64,000 nt of DNA from Sambucus nigra (lineage: Eukaryota; Streptophyta; Magnoliopsida; Dipsacales; Adoxaceae), in the NCBI GenBank assembly GCA_949130495.1, contig OX422222.1, positions 272,108,109-272,172,108 of the forward strand, in the 5' to 3' direction. Within the stretch, counting starts at the first letter, position 1. The number at the start of each line of letters is the position of its first letter. This document shows, one piece after another, positions 35,382 through 46,301 of this stretch. The notes under the pieces were generated by a model. It was not told where the DNA came from. It saw nothing but the letters and a program-made list of their open reading frames with translations, and ran no database searches. Made by a program: the position numbers and the translations under genes.

Positions 35382-36602
35382 TCAGTTCTTTCCTTTACCC
35401 TTGTGGTCTGAATGGCGGCCACCATCTCCATAGTAGAGCTGTAATCGGCCATCAAATCCAGGTGAAAACGTGTGATGAGTCTCCAATGGTGTGGCAGCGG
35501 TTGGGGCTGCGGTCCCGATGAAGAAGGGTAAGTTTGATCCGTCTATGGGATTGAACCTCTGAATGTGAGGAAACAAAGACGGTGTATTGGACTGAAGGGT
35601 CCCCCTATTGTAACCAGCAAGGCCGGAGGAGATTGTGAAGTTGAGATTATAGTCACTCCCGCCACTGGAACCTGGGCCAAGATTATCTGGGACGAAAGAA
35701 AACTGCTGCATCTCCTGATGATGATCTCCTGTAACACTAAAAGGGGTAGAACTTGAAGACATAGGAATAGAATTTATCCCTGAAAACAAAGATGGAGATT
35801 GATGGTTGTTTCGAAGTCCATTTGTGAAATAATCCATAGAAGTTGGGGACCAATGCCGGGGAGACTTATGAAACAAATTAGACTCACTAGTAGTCGTATT
35901 GTTAACAACATTCATACCACCAGTGAGAAGTTCAATGAAGGAGGAATCGTGTGGTAAATGGTTAACATTTGGGTGATGGGCAAACCCAGATTCACTCTCT
36001 TTTCCTTTCTCTTTCACTGCTGCTCTACCTCTAGCCCGCTCACGTGCTTTCAACCGACTTTCAGATCGGGAAAGTGATAGCCCCGACCCTTTACTCGTCT
36101 CTGAAGTACTACTGCAACCAGATTTTGACAAAGAAACATTTTGAAATTCCAAGTCAGCAGAACCCCCACTGGACCTCTTTTCATCACTAAGCTGTTTTGG
36201 GGTGTCCGGAAAAGAAGTGTTTAAAGAAGGAAGCTCAGATATAGAAGTAGCCGCGGCGTTTAGTAACCACTCAACAGCTTTACTGGGTTGGTCATACCCA
36301 AGTCGATCTTGTAAATCATAAAACTGTATAGCCGTGGTTACAGCTAAACGTACACGCCGGTCTCTTAGACCCTTTGAGGTCAAAACTTTGCTGTGCCGAT
36401 CTTTTACACCAGAGGTTCTAGAAACCCTAACAATCCGTGAAGATGGCCACCCACAAAGCCGATTAATATCATTTGCACAATCTCTACCCTTCTTCATATG
36501 TTCATCTTCATCCTCATCATTAATCTTGTTCACATCACTCCTAGTGTTGTTACCGATCCTAGCAAACTTGGAACCTTGCATTTGCATCCCCTCCACCTCC
36601 AT
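35382..36602 (-). CDS. CIN-type class II TCP transcription factor (TCP2/TCP24-like)
   Basis: Nuclear DNA-binding factor of the CINCINNATA group, which in plants limits leaf-margin growth and promotes differentiation by binding GGNCCC-type sites as dimers. The 406-codon single-exon frame contains a non-canonical basic helix-loop-helix TCP domain at residues about 65-123 (basic [20 protein letters not shown], then helices ending [16 protein letters not shown]). An arginine-rich R domain lies at about 179-196 ([18 protein letters not shown]), and a conserved C-terminal [10 protein letters not shown] motif at about 299-308. Codons for about residues 332-338 overlap a miR319 target site. R domain plus miR319 site place it in the TCP2/TCP24 branch. 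The start at 36602 gives an acidic N-terminus (NDEDEDEH) of ordinary length. No stops, shifts or truncation; the only intact host gene in the window. Confidence 0.95.
   Translation of the reverse strand: MEVEGMQMQGSKFARIGNNTRSDVNKINDEDEDEHMKKGRDCANDINRLCGWPSSRIVRVSRTSGVKDRHSKVLTSKGLRDRRVRLAVTTAIQFYDLQDRLGYDQPSKAVEWLLNAAATSISELPSLNTSFPDTPKQLSDEKRSSGGSADLEFQNVSLSKSGCSSTSETSKGSGLSLSRSESRLKARERARGRAAVKEKGKESESGFAHHPNVNHLPHDSSFIELLTGGMNVVNNTTTSESNLFHKSPRHWSPTSMDYFTNGLRNNHQSPSLFSGINSIPMSSSSTPFSVTGDHHQEMQQFSFVPDNLGPGSSGGSDYNLNFTISSGLAGYNRGTLQSNTPSLFPHIQRFNPIDGSNLPFFIGTAAPTAATPLETHHTFSPGFDGRLQLYYGDGGRHSDHKGKGKN
35587..35606 (-). promoter_or_regulatory. miR319 target site in the TCP coding sequence
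   Basis: The minus (mRNA) strand reads AGGGGGACCCTTCAGTCCAA. Its complement matches the first 13 nt of miR319 (TTGGACTGAAGGG) perfectly, covering seed and cleavage position, with mismatches only toward the miRNA 3' end, the known pattern for CIN-TCP targets. Predicts post-transcriptional cleavage. Confidence 0.9.
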
Positions 36603-36950
36603 GCCGCTTTCATACCTTTCTCAACTTTTTCATCCTCCCATTTTTGGAGAGAGAAAACACTTGTGGGTGGGAGGATATTAGGGTTATGAGAGAGAAAGTG
36701 GGGGGACTGTATTTTAGGTTGTCCTTTGCATTGATGATGAGTATACAGTGTGTATTTTGGCTTTTGTACCTATACATACATAATGATAATAATACATACA
36801 GGCTTCATCTACACTGTGATAGATCACCTTCACTACTAGGCCGGTAATGTCAGAGGAAGTTCCGTTTAAGCTTTTTGCAGTGATTTTAAAAGCAAGGGAA
36901 AGGCTGTGTCAAATGCTCAGACTCTCTCACCTGCCATATATTATAACCAA
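36603..36950 (-). promoter_or_regulatory. TCP gene 5' leader and candidate core promoter
   Basis: Minus-strand leader is rich in GA/CT runs. A TATA-like TATAATATAT lies at about 36938-36948, which would give a leader of some 300 nt. An out-of-frame ATG starts at 36613, 11 nt before the main start, and its frame overlaps the coding sequence before ending. Promoter limits are guesses. Confidence 0.3.
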
Positions 36951-38970
36951 AATAAATAAATAAAAATAAAATTAGGAATCAGATGCTAGGAGACGTACAG
37001 TTTTTAAGCTAGAAAGCCATACATACCTTTAATCCCAACTTTATAACTTTGAGCAGTAATTGCGTACGAGTCGTCTATCTATGTTTTGAGCTGTAAATTG
37101 CAGACATTAATAGTAAGCTTAAAACCCACCCATAACAAAACAAATAATACAGTGTTCACTTGTACCTTATTATAAATACTATAGATAAAACATATTAAAA
37201 TGGATGAGTTTGTTACCACTTGTAACAAGATTCAATAGACGACAAAATACATGTCCAGAGCTGTTGGATCTGACTGTTTAGCTGCAGATTAGCTACAAAG
37301 TCACAAAACAACATATCGAACAAAAATCTTCTCAATTTCTGGTGGCGTGTGTTAATAATCAATGAGAGGATTAATGGATAGGATAATGTCCTATGTTTTT
37401 TATCTTCGAAAAGGAGGAATAAAACAAAAAACCAAACTCAAATTTGTATATTTTGGAATTGAAACCTGTAAATGTGTCACTTCATAGGACAAAACCTGCG
37501 ACGGTAAGCTCTGGATTGTCACACGAATTTCGAAACTAAAATTGCGCAAGATTTCTTTCCGAGGAAACAATTGAAAAAGTGTCCAAATGCAAACTTAAGC
37601 AGTTTGGCTTGTTTTTGTTTCTGTAATTATTTGTAGTGAGAAAAGGTGATGACCTGGGGTATGAATGTTGGTCTCAAGGAAAAAATCTGAAAAAGCTAAT
37701 ACAAATAAGAGAGAGAAAGATCGAGCACGTTATTCTATGCCCTAAGCCATCCCTCCATTCGAACAAATCAACGGGCTTATCGGCAGAGGCCCGACACAGC
37801 GCCGTTTCATTTCATCCTTTAAATATGTCCATCTCACCATTTTTGCCCATATGATTAAACTATTAATTTACCCATTTGGACTTTTCTAGTTTATTTTCAA
37901 TTTAAAATTTGGATGGGGAAATAATTTTTTAGGGGTATGTATTTTAAAAATAGGATAACAAATACGTTATTTATAGTTTTAGCCCTTATTTTTTAATAAA
38001 TTCCTTGGTGCTGGCTCATATTCATAAAACGTCAACCAATCACAACATGCCACATGTTTCTTTGATTTGAAAATAGAAACTAAAAATGAAAACGAAATGT
38101 TTGTTGTCCTCTATCCATAATCAATATTATTTTAAGTCCTAAAAGTACATAATCTATTTTTTTTTAATCTAATTAAGTTGCAAGTTAGAAAATTGAAACT
38201 TTTCAACCAAGTCAACCAAAAATCAATCATATTATAATTAGGTCCCTTACAAACAAATTGATCTTAGGTCCTTAACTAATAAATTTTAAACACTAAAGGA
38301 ATTTTGATAAATTTTAAATATTTAAGCCCACTAATTCTCTTCTTGTGGAAATCTACGTTAATGGCATAACAAACGGACCTAATAGTAAATTATCTGTAAA
38401 TGTTTAAAAATTGTTACTAAGGGATCTAATCGTAAATTGCTCAAATTTTTTTAGCATGATTTTTTTTTCGGGTTTATATTAAGAAAGAGTGTAGTGAAAA
38501 AATACAATTAGAATGGTATTGCTAAAATCACCGCAAAATTTCCTATCAAACAATGCGAGCTTTCAAACACCACATAAGTAGACATACCACTCTCAATAGG
38601 CATCTCCACTCGTCACTGGTACATAAAATCAAACACGTAGTTGGTGCGCTCAATGCCATGAATTCTAAAAAAACTATATGAGTCGAATTTGGCTTAAATT
38701 TTAAATAGAAAAAACATAATTTACTTTGTGAAGCATCTCCTTGTCTTTATCTAAAGATTTGCAAAACCTACGTCATTTATCCCATGGATCCTAGCGATTC
38801 AAAGCTTGTTTTGTGAGGAAAAATGCACAGAGATGAACTTTGATCATCTACCTTTATAATTATGATTAAGGATCTCATTAATCACATTATATTGGTGCTA
38901 CATCTCAAAGTGGGAGGTTGTGATTGGGTGTTTACACTTGGAGAGTGGATACTTCTCATTAATCACATCA
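36951..38970. other. TCP upstream intergenic region, no feature seen
   Basis: AT-rich with homopolymer runs. A short GC-richer patch at 37770-37805 (GGCCCGACACAGCGCCG in part) might be regulatory for the TCP gene about 1.2 kb away. The frame at 37636-37854 has no known motif. Confidence 0.4.
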
Positions 38971-39027
38971 CAGAAGAAGCCTTCTATTTGATTTTTGCTA
39001 CATCGTTAAAAGCGAGATCAGATCTCG

Positions 39028-39085
39028 TTCGAATGAGATCAACATCTCGTTTGAACGACTCTGCATTATCGTTCGAACGTCGCGC
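39028..39085 (+). repeat. TTCGAA palindrome cluster upstream of LTR TATA
   Basis: CTCGTTCGAATGAG, CTCGTTTGAACGAC and ATCGTTCGAACGTC follow one another within 58 bp, ending about 20 bp before the TATA motif. Confidence 0.85.
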
Positions 39086-39099
39086 CGCCTTAAGTTTTG

Positions 39100-39107
39100 T
39101 ATAAATA
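39100..39107 (+). promoter_or_regulatory. LTR TATA box
   Basis: TATAAATA in the conserved context AAGTTTTGTATAAATAC shared with 42784-42791. Confidence 0.6.
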
Positions 39108-39689
39108 CATGTTTCGTGCTTAGAACATTTTAGAATTTTGCCAGATACGTTTCTGTATGACTTTTGCGAAACTTCTTTAAGTTTGTGTGTTTAAAAGACT
39201 GCTTAATTCACAAAAAAAAACATCCTTGAATACTGTTCTTATAAATTTTTAAACTCTAGAAGGTTTTGTATCCTTTGCGTACACCTTTGTGGAGAGGATC
39301 TCTATGGGTGACTTATGATACCTACGGGGATTCACTATTGAAAATTGAGGCTGAGGCTAAAGGAGGAAAACTGTGATCTTTGTGGTTCTCGAGGGAATCA
39401 TTATTGTCGACTGAGGTCATTGTGGTTCTTGCGAGAATCATTATTGTATTTCGCTTGTGAGTTTGTAAGATTTGTTTTGCTAATTATTGGTGGAATAAAA
39501 GCTTTTGTCCTGCGGGGATTTTTCCTTAAACTTGGCATTTGTTCAATCCTTGTTGGATTTATCTGTTTTATCACATAGATGCATGGTTAGGATAAAAAGA
39601 TCAAATATGTTTAAAATTTGATTCCTCATCTACAATTGGTGTTGCAATCTTTGTTTGGAACCACCTACAATTATTTGCACTCTACAAAT

Positions 39690-39701
39690 TGGTATTAGAT
39701 C
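39690..39701 (+). other. Primer-binding site of element 1, decayed
   Basis: TGGTATTAGATC, two changes from TGGTATCAGAGC; the homologous site in element 2 is perfect. Confidence 0.75.
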
Positions 39702-39800
39702 AGGCTGCTCCTAGTTATTGAGTGATCCCGATTTTTCAAAAAGTGTTATTTTTGTGTGGTTATTTATTTCTCTCTCTTGGATCGTTTTACTTTTCTTTTG

Positions 39801-40664
39801 ATGGATTCTCCTAGTTTTGACAAATTAAATCTTTTGAATTTGAAGTTTGCAAAAAATAATTAAAATTCTACAAAAAAGAAAATTCTCATTTTAAAACTGT
39901 TATTAAATATGTGCAAACATTTCAAACTCAAAGAGATATCATTCGTGAGGATTTTGTTGTTTTATATGATAACTTTACATCTTTAAAATTGCCTAAGGAT
40001 GAGAGTGAGAATAGAGTCCTGGTTTTGGAGAAAGAATTAGAGAACTTAAAAAGTTCTAAGGTTTGTGTTTGTGCCAATGAGGATAAAAATAATTTGATTA
40101 ATGATTACAAGAACGTGAGAAGACTGTTAGAGATAAGTTTTCTTCCATTGAGGGGGTGGGGGGGGGGGGGGGGGGCGAGATAGCCTTTAAGGAATGATTG
40201 AAATTTTGAAAAAGGAGTCCCTAAAATTGGAATAGTCTAATTCTTTGCTTGAGTCTAAAATTTTAAAGTTAAAAGATAATTTAAAAGATTCGAGTAGTTT
40301 AAGTAGTGATGGTAATGTCTCACATGTTTCTAATGCATCGAGTATTAAAGCCAAAATCATTGTTTGCTTTAGAGGGTCAACCAAAACTAAGGACGCTAGA
40401 AAAGGTCAACCCATTGGTAACATTCCTCCTATTTACACATGTTCACATTGTGGTAGGAAAGGTCACCTTAGGCGTTTTTATTATGATCTTAGAAGAGGTC
40501 CTATGAAGTTTAAGGATAGTGTTCTGTTAGTTCCCATAACCCCTCGAGTTAGGTATACACCTATTCAGGTTAGAAAATTAGTTTTGGAGATGCTAAATGT
40601 TAGATTGGTTGATTCTCACATGCTTGCATATGATTCTTCACATGCTATTTCTTACCATTGATTG
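39801..40664 (+). pseudogene. Reduced gag of element 1: coiled coil plus one zinc knuckle only
   Basis: ATG at 39801 opens MDSPSFDKLNLLNLKFAK, about 110 nt after the primer site. Across two frameshifts the product is Lys/Glu/Leu-rich and coiled-coil-like (RVLVLEKELENLKSSK, later SLLESKILKLKDNLKDS), then a zinc-knuckle region CSHCGRKGHLRRFY in which the last Cys of CCHC is Tyr. It ends at 40662. Compared with the full gag at 50901-52832, the N-terminal Gag core and first zinc knuckle are missing from the start, not just decayed, because the primer site directly precedes the coiled coil. A poly-G run at 40152-40175 adds a lesion. Role unknown. Confidence 0.65.
40152..40175 (+). repeat. Poly-G tract in the gag remnant
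   Basis: GGGGGTGGG followed by a long G run; element 2 has only TTAGGGGAAGCG here, so the tract expanded in this copy or is a sequencing artefact. Confidence 0.85.
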
Positions 40665-42294
40665 CTTGCATGGTTTGTTTGTCACACTCTAGTTATACTT
40701 CATGATATAAATTTGCTAGTATTACGACATATGTACTTTTTGTATTATATTTTACATTTATGGAGTCATATTGAAAAAGATGAAAAGATTTTTGGTTTCA
40801 TATATTTTTTTGAAAATCCTAAAAGATATTCAATTTTAGTGTATTTTTAGTTTTACACATTTGGTATGGTATATTAGTGTGTTTGAATCCAATTCACTAC
40901 GCAATTTTCATATGGCTAGAACATTTGGTTATGACTTTAGATACTTAGATTGGTCATAACTATATTTATGGAGTTGTTTCGAATTGGATTTGCTTTATGA
41001 ATTTGACTTTGTATATGCCTCCACACACAGAGGCACGAGCTTATTAAAATTTGACTTGTGATGTATATTTCAGCTTGGTTAGATTTTCTCCCATCAATTT
41101 TGTCATCTATATGTTTATTTGACTGTGAAGATTTGTGCATGTAAGAATTGTTTTCCTTGAGAGTTTGTTTAATATTAAAAAAATGCGAGTGCACGGAAAA
41201 GAGCTACGAGAGGCAAGTGAACTCGTTGTGAAAGCCACGACTTGAAAAGAGAACAAGAAAAAATTAAGTCAATAAAAACAAAATATGCCAAAATGGGGCG
41301 AACATAGTTCAGTTTTATTGCTTATTCAAAAGAAATCACCACAAAAGAAAATGAAAAAAAAAAAAATAGAACATATGATCATATTTATCTTGTGAGAGTA
41401 TTTAGTTGAAGATCAACGGGTTTGCACAATTATACCTAATTATGCTTATTTTTTCATGACGTTATTGATTTGTATAATCATCAATATTCTAGGTTTGTGT
41501 TCATTGTACCTGTTTTGTTCATTAAGTTCAAATTTATTTTTCACTTGAGGTAAAATCTTAGTTCGATAAAGTTTTCTTGTCAATTAGAACTTCTTGAATA
41601 TATTTGAGTGTTTGGATTATTATTCTTTTGTTACTAGTTCACACCCATTCATTCCATCATATATGTTTGGACACATCGATATTTTGCTAGCGTGTAAAGC
41701 TTATGTGTTTCGTGTCATGTTTTGTGGTCGTTTATACCTATATGTGTGCAGGACTTGCTTTGATATATTTTGCATATATTATATATGGTATTGGGTGATA
41801 TTTTTATAAGTTTCACTTTTTTTGAAAAAAATAAGAATTTTTAAAAATAGTGGGTGTTTGTTTGCCTTTGTGATAATCATTACACATGCTTGATTTATAT
41901 CTTTTTGTGACAATATCTTATCTTCATATTCGTGATGCTTTTCTTTAAAGTTTATGTCTCTACTTCTTTGTCTATTTCGATAAAAACAAAGGGGGAGAGA
42001 AAATTAAAATGAGTTTGATTATGGCGGAGAAATTATTTATGAGTTTTACTTTATTTCAAACTCGATGTATCACGAGGGTATATATTTTTTGTTTTACGTG
42101 TGTTGGTACTTAAGGCGGAATTCAAGGCACACGAATGAAGACAAAGTTTACAAAAGGAAAGAAGTTTGAAGACAAAAAGACTTATACCATCTCGTTCTAG
42201 GGTCGGGAGGGGTTTTAGTATTCTTGACTTATGGAGATTTTTTATTTTAATTTGGTCTTCAATCATGTTTATTTATTTTGTACCGGAACAGTCA
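40665..42294 (+). other. Conserved 3' non-coding domain of element 1, no pol
   Basis: About 1.6 kb without RT, integrase or protease motifs. It is collinear with 45236-46301 and, in reverse complement, related to parts of 49086-50900: shared marks include TTTGCACAAT, an ATCATCAATATTCTAGG block and AGTTCACACCCATTCATTCC. Conservation among non-coding copies suggests a cis function. Confidence 0.6.
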
Positions 42295-42306
42295 AAGGGG
42301 GATATT
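42295..42306 (+). other. Polypurine tract of element 1
   Basis: AAAGGGGGATAT directly before the LTR start TGAAATAAC. Confidence 0.75.
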
Positions 42307-43178
42307 TGAAATAACAATTTTTCTAGTATTGTTAATAAAATAGCTTTAGGCTAGTTTGGCGTATCCTGTTAGAAATCGTCACGCACCGTCAAGACGAACC
42401 AAACTAATACATGTCTAAGTTTGAAGACTTCCCGACATCCTGTAAAGGTATAAAACGATTTAGAGTTGGAATTAATTTATGGATTTATATTTGGGATGCT
42501 TATTTTTTCAAAAAATGAAGAGGGCTTTTGATTTTCGAAAATATGTTTTATTAGTTTATTGTATGCGGAATATTATTTTTTGTTCAGTTCGTTCAAATGG
42601 CATCTCCATGCCATTCGAACGACATGTCAATGCTGTTCGAAGCCGGTGTTCAAACGAGCATCAAACGAAGCCTTCTGTTTTGATTTTTGCTACATCGTTA
42701 GAAGCGAGGTCATATCTCGAGATCAACATTTTATTTGAACGACTCTGCATTATCGTTCGAACGATGCGCAGCCTTAAGTTTTGTATAAATACCTGCTTCG
42801 TGTTCAGAACATTTAAGACTTTTGTCTGATACGTTTTTGCATAACATCTACAAAATTTCTTCGAGTTTTTGTATTTTAAAACACCATTTAACTCACAACT
42901 AAGCATCTTTAAATATTGTTCTTGTGAAATGTTTAAACCCTGGAAAGTTTTTTATCATTTGCATATACCTTTGGAATAAAATTTTTTGTCCTATGGGGAT
43001 TTTTCTTTAAACTTGGCATTTGTTGAATGCTTGTTTGATTTATCTATTTTATCACATAGATGCATGGTTAGGATAAAAGATTTGTTTAAAATTGGTTTCC
43101 TCATTTATAATTGGTGTTTCAATCTTTGTTTGGAACCACCTTCGGTTATTTGCACTCTACAAATTGGTGCACTCTACA
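42307..43178 (+). repeat. LTR shared by tandem elements 1 and 2
   Basis: Begins TGAAATAACAATTTTTC after a polypurine tract and ends CACTCTACA before a perfect primer site, so it serves as 3' LTR of element 1 and 5' LTR of element 2. It contains TATAAATA at 42784-42791 and TTCGAA motifs at 42585-42765. A 20-bp tandem duplication (TTGCACTCTACAAATTGGT type) sits at its end. Confidence 0.8.
42585..42765 (+). repeat. TTCGAA palindrome cluster in the shared LTR
   Basis: Variants GTTCGTTCAAATGG, CATTCGAACGAC, CTGTTCGAAGCC, TTCAAACGAG, TTTGAACGAC and ATCGTTCGAACGAT lie in 180 bp upstream of the TATA box. Confidence 0.8.
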
Positions 43179-43181
43179 AAT

Positions 43182-43193
43182 TGGTATCAGAGC
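43182..43193 (+). other. Primer-binding site of element 2
   Basis: Perfect TGGTATCAGAGC. Confidence 0.9.
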
Positions 43194-43617
43194 AGGCTGC
43201 ACCAAGTTATCTAGTGATCCTGATTTTTTGAAAAAAGTGATTTTGGGGTGGTTATTTATTTCTCACTCTTGGTCTGTTTTGTTTTTCTCTCAATGGATTC
43301 TCCTAGTTTTGATGAATTAGATCTTTTGAATTTGAAGTTGGCAAAAAGAATTGAAATTCTTAAAGAAGAAAATTCTCATTTTAAATATGTTAATGAATAT
43401 TTGTAGACATTTCAAACTCAATGAGATATCATTCGTGATATTTTTTATGCATTGTATGGTGACTTTAAATCTTTAAAATTGTCCACGGAAGAGAGTGAGA
43501 ATAGAGTCCTTATTTTTTAGAAATAATTAGTGGACTTAAAAAGTTTTAGGGTTTGTGTTTGTACTAATGAGGATAAAAATAATTTGATTAATGATTATAA
43601 GGCATGTGAGAAAACTC

Positions 43618-43620
43618 TTA
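43618..43620 (+). repeat. TTA target duplication, left
   Basis: TTA before the insertion, repeated at 44718-44720. The element-1 copy, lacking the insertion, reads continuously across this point. Confidence 0.8.
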
Positions 43621-44717
43621 GGGTCCGTTTGATACAAAAGTGGACAAATGAAGAGCATGGCAAATTTTTGCATAATAAAATTTGTCATGGCAAAATTTGT
43701 GAGGGCAAATCCTATAATTTGCCACATAAGTTTGTTTGATAAGATTAATTTTCTAAGTGGCAAAAGTGGGTTGTTTGATAGCATTAATGGAAAATGAAAG
43801 CAAAAAACGGTTTAGAACAAAAAAATAGTTTATGAATAAAAATAATTTTTAATAAAATAAAAAGCTTTAACAAAAAAATTGTTTTTTAAGAAGAAAAAAA
43901 TTAACAAAAACAAAAATGTTTGAACAAAAAAAATAGTTTAAACAGGAAAAAAAAACATTTATTTAGAAAAGCAGTTTTTAACAATAAAATCACTTTGAGC
44001 AAAAAAAACAGTTTAAAACGATTTTTTTTTAAAGAAAAACAGTTGTAACAAAAAAATAGTTTTTAACAAAAAAAACAGTTTCAATGAAAAAAACAGTTTT
44101 TAACAAAATAAAAAAGGTTTTAACAAACAAACAAACACTTTTAAAAAAACGATTTTAACAAAATAAAAACAGTTTTTAATGGAAAAACAGTTTTTAAGAA
44201 CAAAAAAATATTTTTACGAAAAAAAACATTTTTTTAGAAAAACAATTTTTAACAATAAAAACACTTTTAACAAAAAAAAGTTAGGACGTTTTTTTTTTAA
44301 AGAAAAAACACTTATGAAAAAAACAGTTTTTAGCAAAATAAAAAGATTTTAACAAACAAACAAACAGTTTTAAAAAATGATTTTAACAAAATAAAATCAT
44401 TTTTTAAAGGGAAAATAGTTTTAACAGCAAAAAAAACAATTTTTATGGAAAAAACGTTTCTTTAAAAAAAAAGTTTTAACAAACAAAAAACAGTTTTTTA
44501 ATATTTTTAAAAAGGATGATAAATTTGTGGGGAAATTTTGCTTTGCTATATAAGTAATCCTACAAAAGTGAAAAAATGATGGCAAATTTGTATGTGAACA
44601 TCGGTATCCATGAAAAATTTTCCATGGCAAATAATGATCATCAAACACAGAAAATAGAGGGCAAATTTGTGATTTGCCACCATTTGCCATGGCAAATGTG
44701 GCCTATCAAATGGACCC
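43621..44717. mobile_element. PIF/Harbinger (Tourist-like) non-autonomous element, 1097 bp
   Basis: Ends are GGGTCCGTTTGAT and, in reverse complement, GGGTCCATTTGAT, flanked by TTA on both sides, the signature of PIF/Harbinger. Subterminal sequence on both sides carries many GGCAAAT/ATTTGCC motifs (for example ATGGCAAATTTTTG near 43658, TTTGCCATGGCAAAT near 44690). The middle 700 bp is an A-rich array. No transposase. Insertion is confirmed by comparison with the empty homologous site near 40120. Confidence 0.85.
43800..44510 (+). repeat. Degenerate A-rich tandem array inside the element
   Basis: Repeated units of the type AACAAAAAAACAGTTTTT, about 18-35 bp each and variable, fill about 700 bp; TTTTAACAAA and AAACAGTTTT recur many times. 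Strand-asymmetric (A-rich on plus). Confidence 0.85.
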
Positions 44718-44720
44718 TTA
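44718..44720 (+). repeat. TTA target duplication, right
   Basis: Matches 43618-43620. Confidence 0.8.
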
Positions 44721-45238
44721 AGGATAAGTTTGCTTTCATTTAGGGGAAGCGAGATAACCTTCTAGGAAAGATTGAAAATTTGAAGAAAGAGTTCCTAAAA
44801 TTAAAAGAGTCTAATTCTTTGCTCGAGTCTAAAATTTTGAAGTTAAAAGGTAATTTAAAAGATTAGAGTAGTTTGAGTAATGATGGTAGTGGCTCACATG
44901 CTTCTAATGCTTCGAGTGTTAAAGCCAAAACCATTGTTTGTTTTAGAATGTCAACCAAAACTAAGGACGTTAGAAAATGTCAACCCATTAGTAACATTCC
45001 TCTCATTTACACATGTTCACATTATGGTAGAAAAGGTCACCTTAGGCGTTTTTATTATGATCTTGGAAGAGGTCCTAGGAAGTTTAAGGATAGTGTCTCG
45101 TCAGTTCCCATAACACCTCAAGTTAAGTATACACCATTTTGGGTTAAGAAATTAGTTTTAGAGATGCTAAATGTTAGATTTGTTGATTCTCACATGATTG
45201 CACATGATGTTTCACATGTTATTTCTTACCGTTGATTG

Positions 45239-46301
45239 ATTGCATGATTTATTTGTCACACTCTAGTTGTACTTCATGATATATATTTGCTAGTGTTATG
45301 ACATGTCATTTTTGTGTTATATTTTTCTCTTATTGAGTCATATTGAAAAATATGAAAAAAAAAATAGTTTCATATATTTTTTTGAAAAATCCAAAAAGAT
45401 TTTCAGTTTTAGTGTATTTTTAGTTTTACACATTTAGTATGGCATATTTGTGTGTTTCAATACAATTCACTATGCAATTTTCTTGTAGCTGGGACATTTG
45501 GTTATGACTTTAGATACTTAGATTGATCTTAACCTTGTATATGGAGTTGTTTCGAACTAGACTTGCTTTATAGATTCGAATTTGTATATGCCTCCACACA
45601 CAGAGGAACTACCTTATGGAAATTTGACTTCATAATGTATATTTGAGCCTTGTGAGATGTTCTCCCATCAATTTTGTCATCTACATGTTTATTTGACTAT
45701 GGAGATTTGTGCATGTAAGAATCGTTTCCCATAAGAGTTTGTTTAATATTAAAAAAATATGAGTGTACACGAGAAAGGGCTGTGAGAGGGAAATTAACTC
45801 ATCGTGAAATTCACTGTTTGAAAAAGGCCCAATAAAAAATTAAGGCAATAAAAAGAAAATATGTCAAAAATGGGCCAAAATAGTTTCATTTAATTGACCA
45901 TTCAAAACAAATCACTTCAAAAGAAAAGAAAAGAAAAGAAAAAGAATAGAATATATGATCATATTTATCTTTTGAGGGTATTTAGTTGAAGATCAGTGGA
46001 TTTGCACAATGGTACCTAGTTATGCTAAAAAAAATTCATGATGTTATTGATTTGTAGAATCATCAATATTCTAGGCTTGTGTGCATTGTGAATGTTTTGT
46101 TCATTAAGTTCAACTTTATTCATCACTTGAGGATAAAGCTTAGTTTGATAAAGTCTTGTGGTCAATTAGAACATCTTGAATATATTTGAGTGTTCGGGTT
46201 ATTATTCTTTTGTTACTAGTTCACACCCATTCATTCCATCCCACATGTTTGGACACATCGATATTATGCTAGTGTGTAAAGCTTATGTATTTTGAGTCAC
46301 C
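45239..46301 (+). other. 3' non-coding domain of element 2, truncated
   Basis: Collinear with 40665-41727. Similarity to element 1 ends abruptly at TTTTGAGTCAC (46301), where the minus-strand copia integrase fragment begins; polypurine tract and 3' LTR of element 2 are missing. Confidence 0.65.

Larger units (their letters stand above)
38971..39686 (+). repeat. 5'-truncated 5' LTR of Sirevirus-like copia element 1
   Basis: Matches the LTR at 42669-43178 from GAAGCCTTCT onward, including ATTTTTGCTACATCGTTA, the TTCGAACG motifs, the TATA segment GTATAAATAC and the end TTTGCACTCTACA. Sequence upstream of 38971 does not match, so the 5' part is lost. It keeps about 190 bp (39290-39480) that LTR 2 lacks. 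Confidence 0.75.
43293..45238 (+). pseudogene. Reduced gag of element 2, split by a DNA transposon
   Basis: ATG at 43293 gives MDSPSFDELDLLNLKLAKRI and a coiled-coil frame with four stops before 43620. It is interrupted by the 1097-bp insertion at 43621-44717, then resumes with stops or shifts to the zinc region at 45010-45050, where CSHYGRKGHLRRFY has lost two Cys. Ends near 45235. Same architecture as the copy at 39801-40664; clearly dead. Confidence 0.65.

Noticed and set aside
35565..36689. Plus-strand frames across the TCP gene (35565-35756, 36334-36681, 36498-36689)
   Set aside because: Antisense to the TCP coding sequence; no domain.
43800..44510. CRISPR-like or satellite array
   Set aside because: Units vary in length and sequence, have no unique spacers, and are inside a TTA-flanked transposon.
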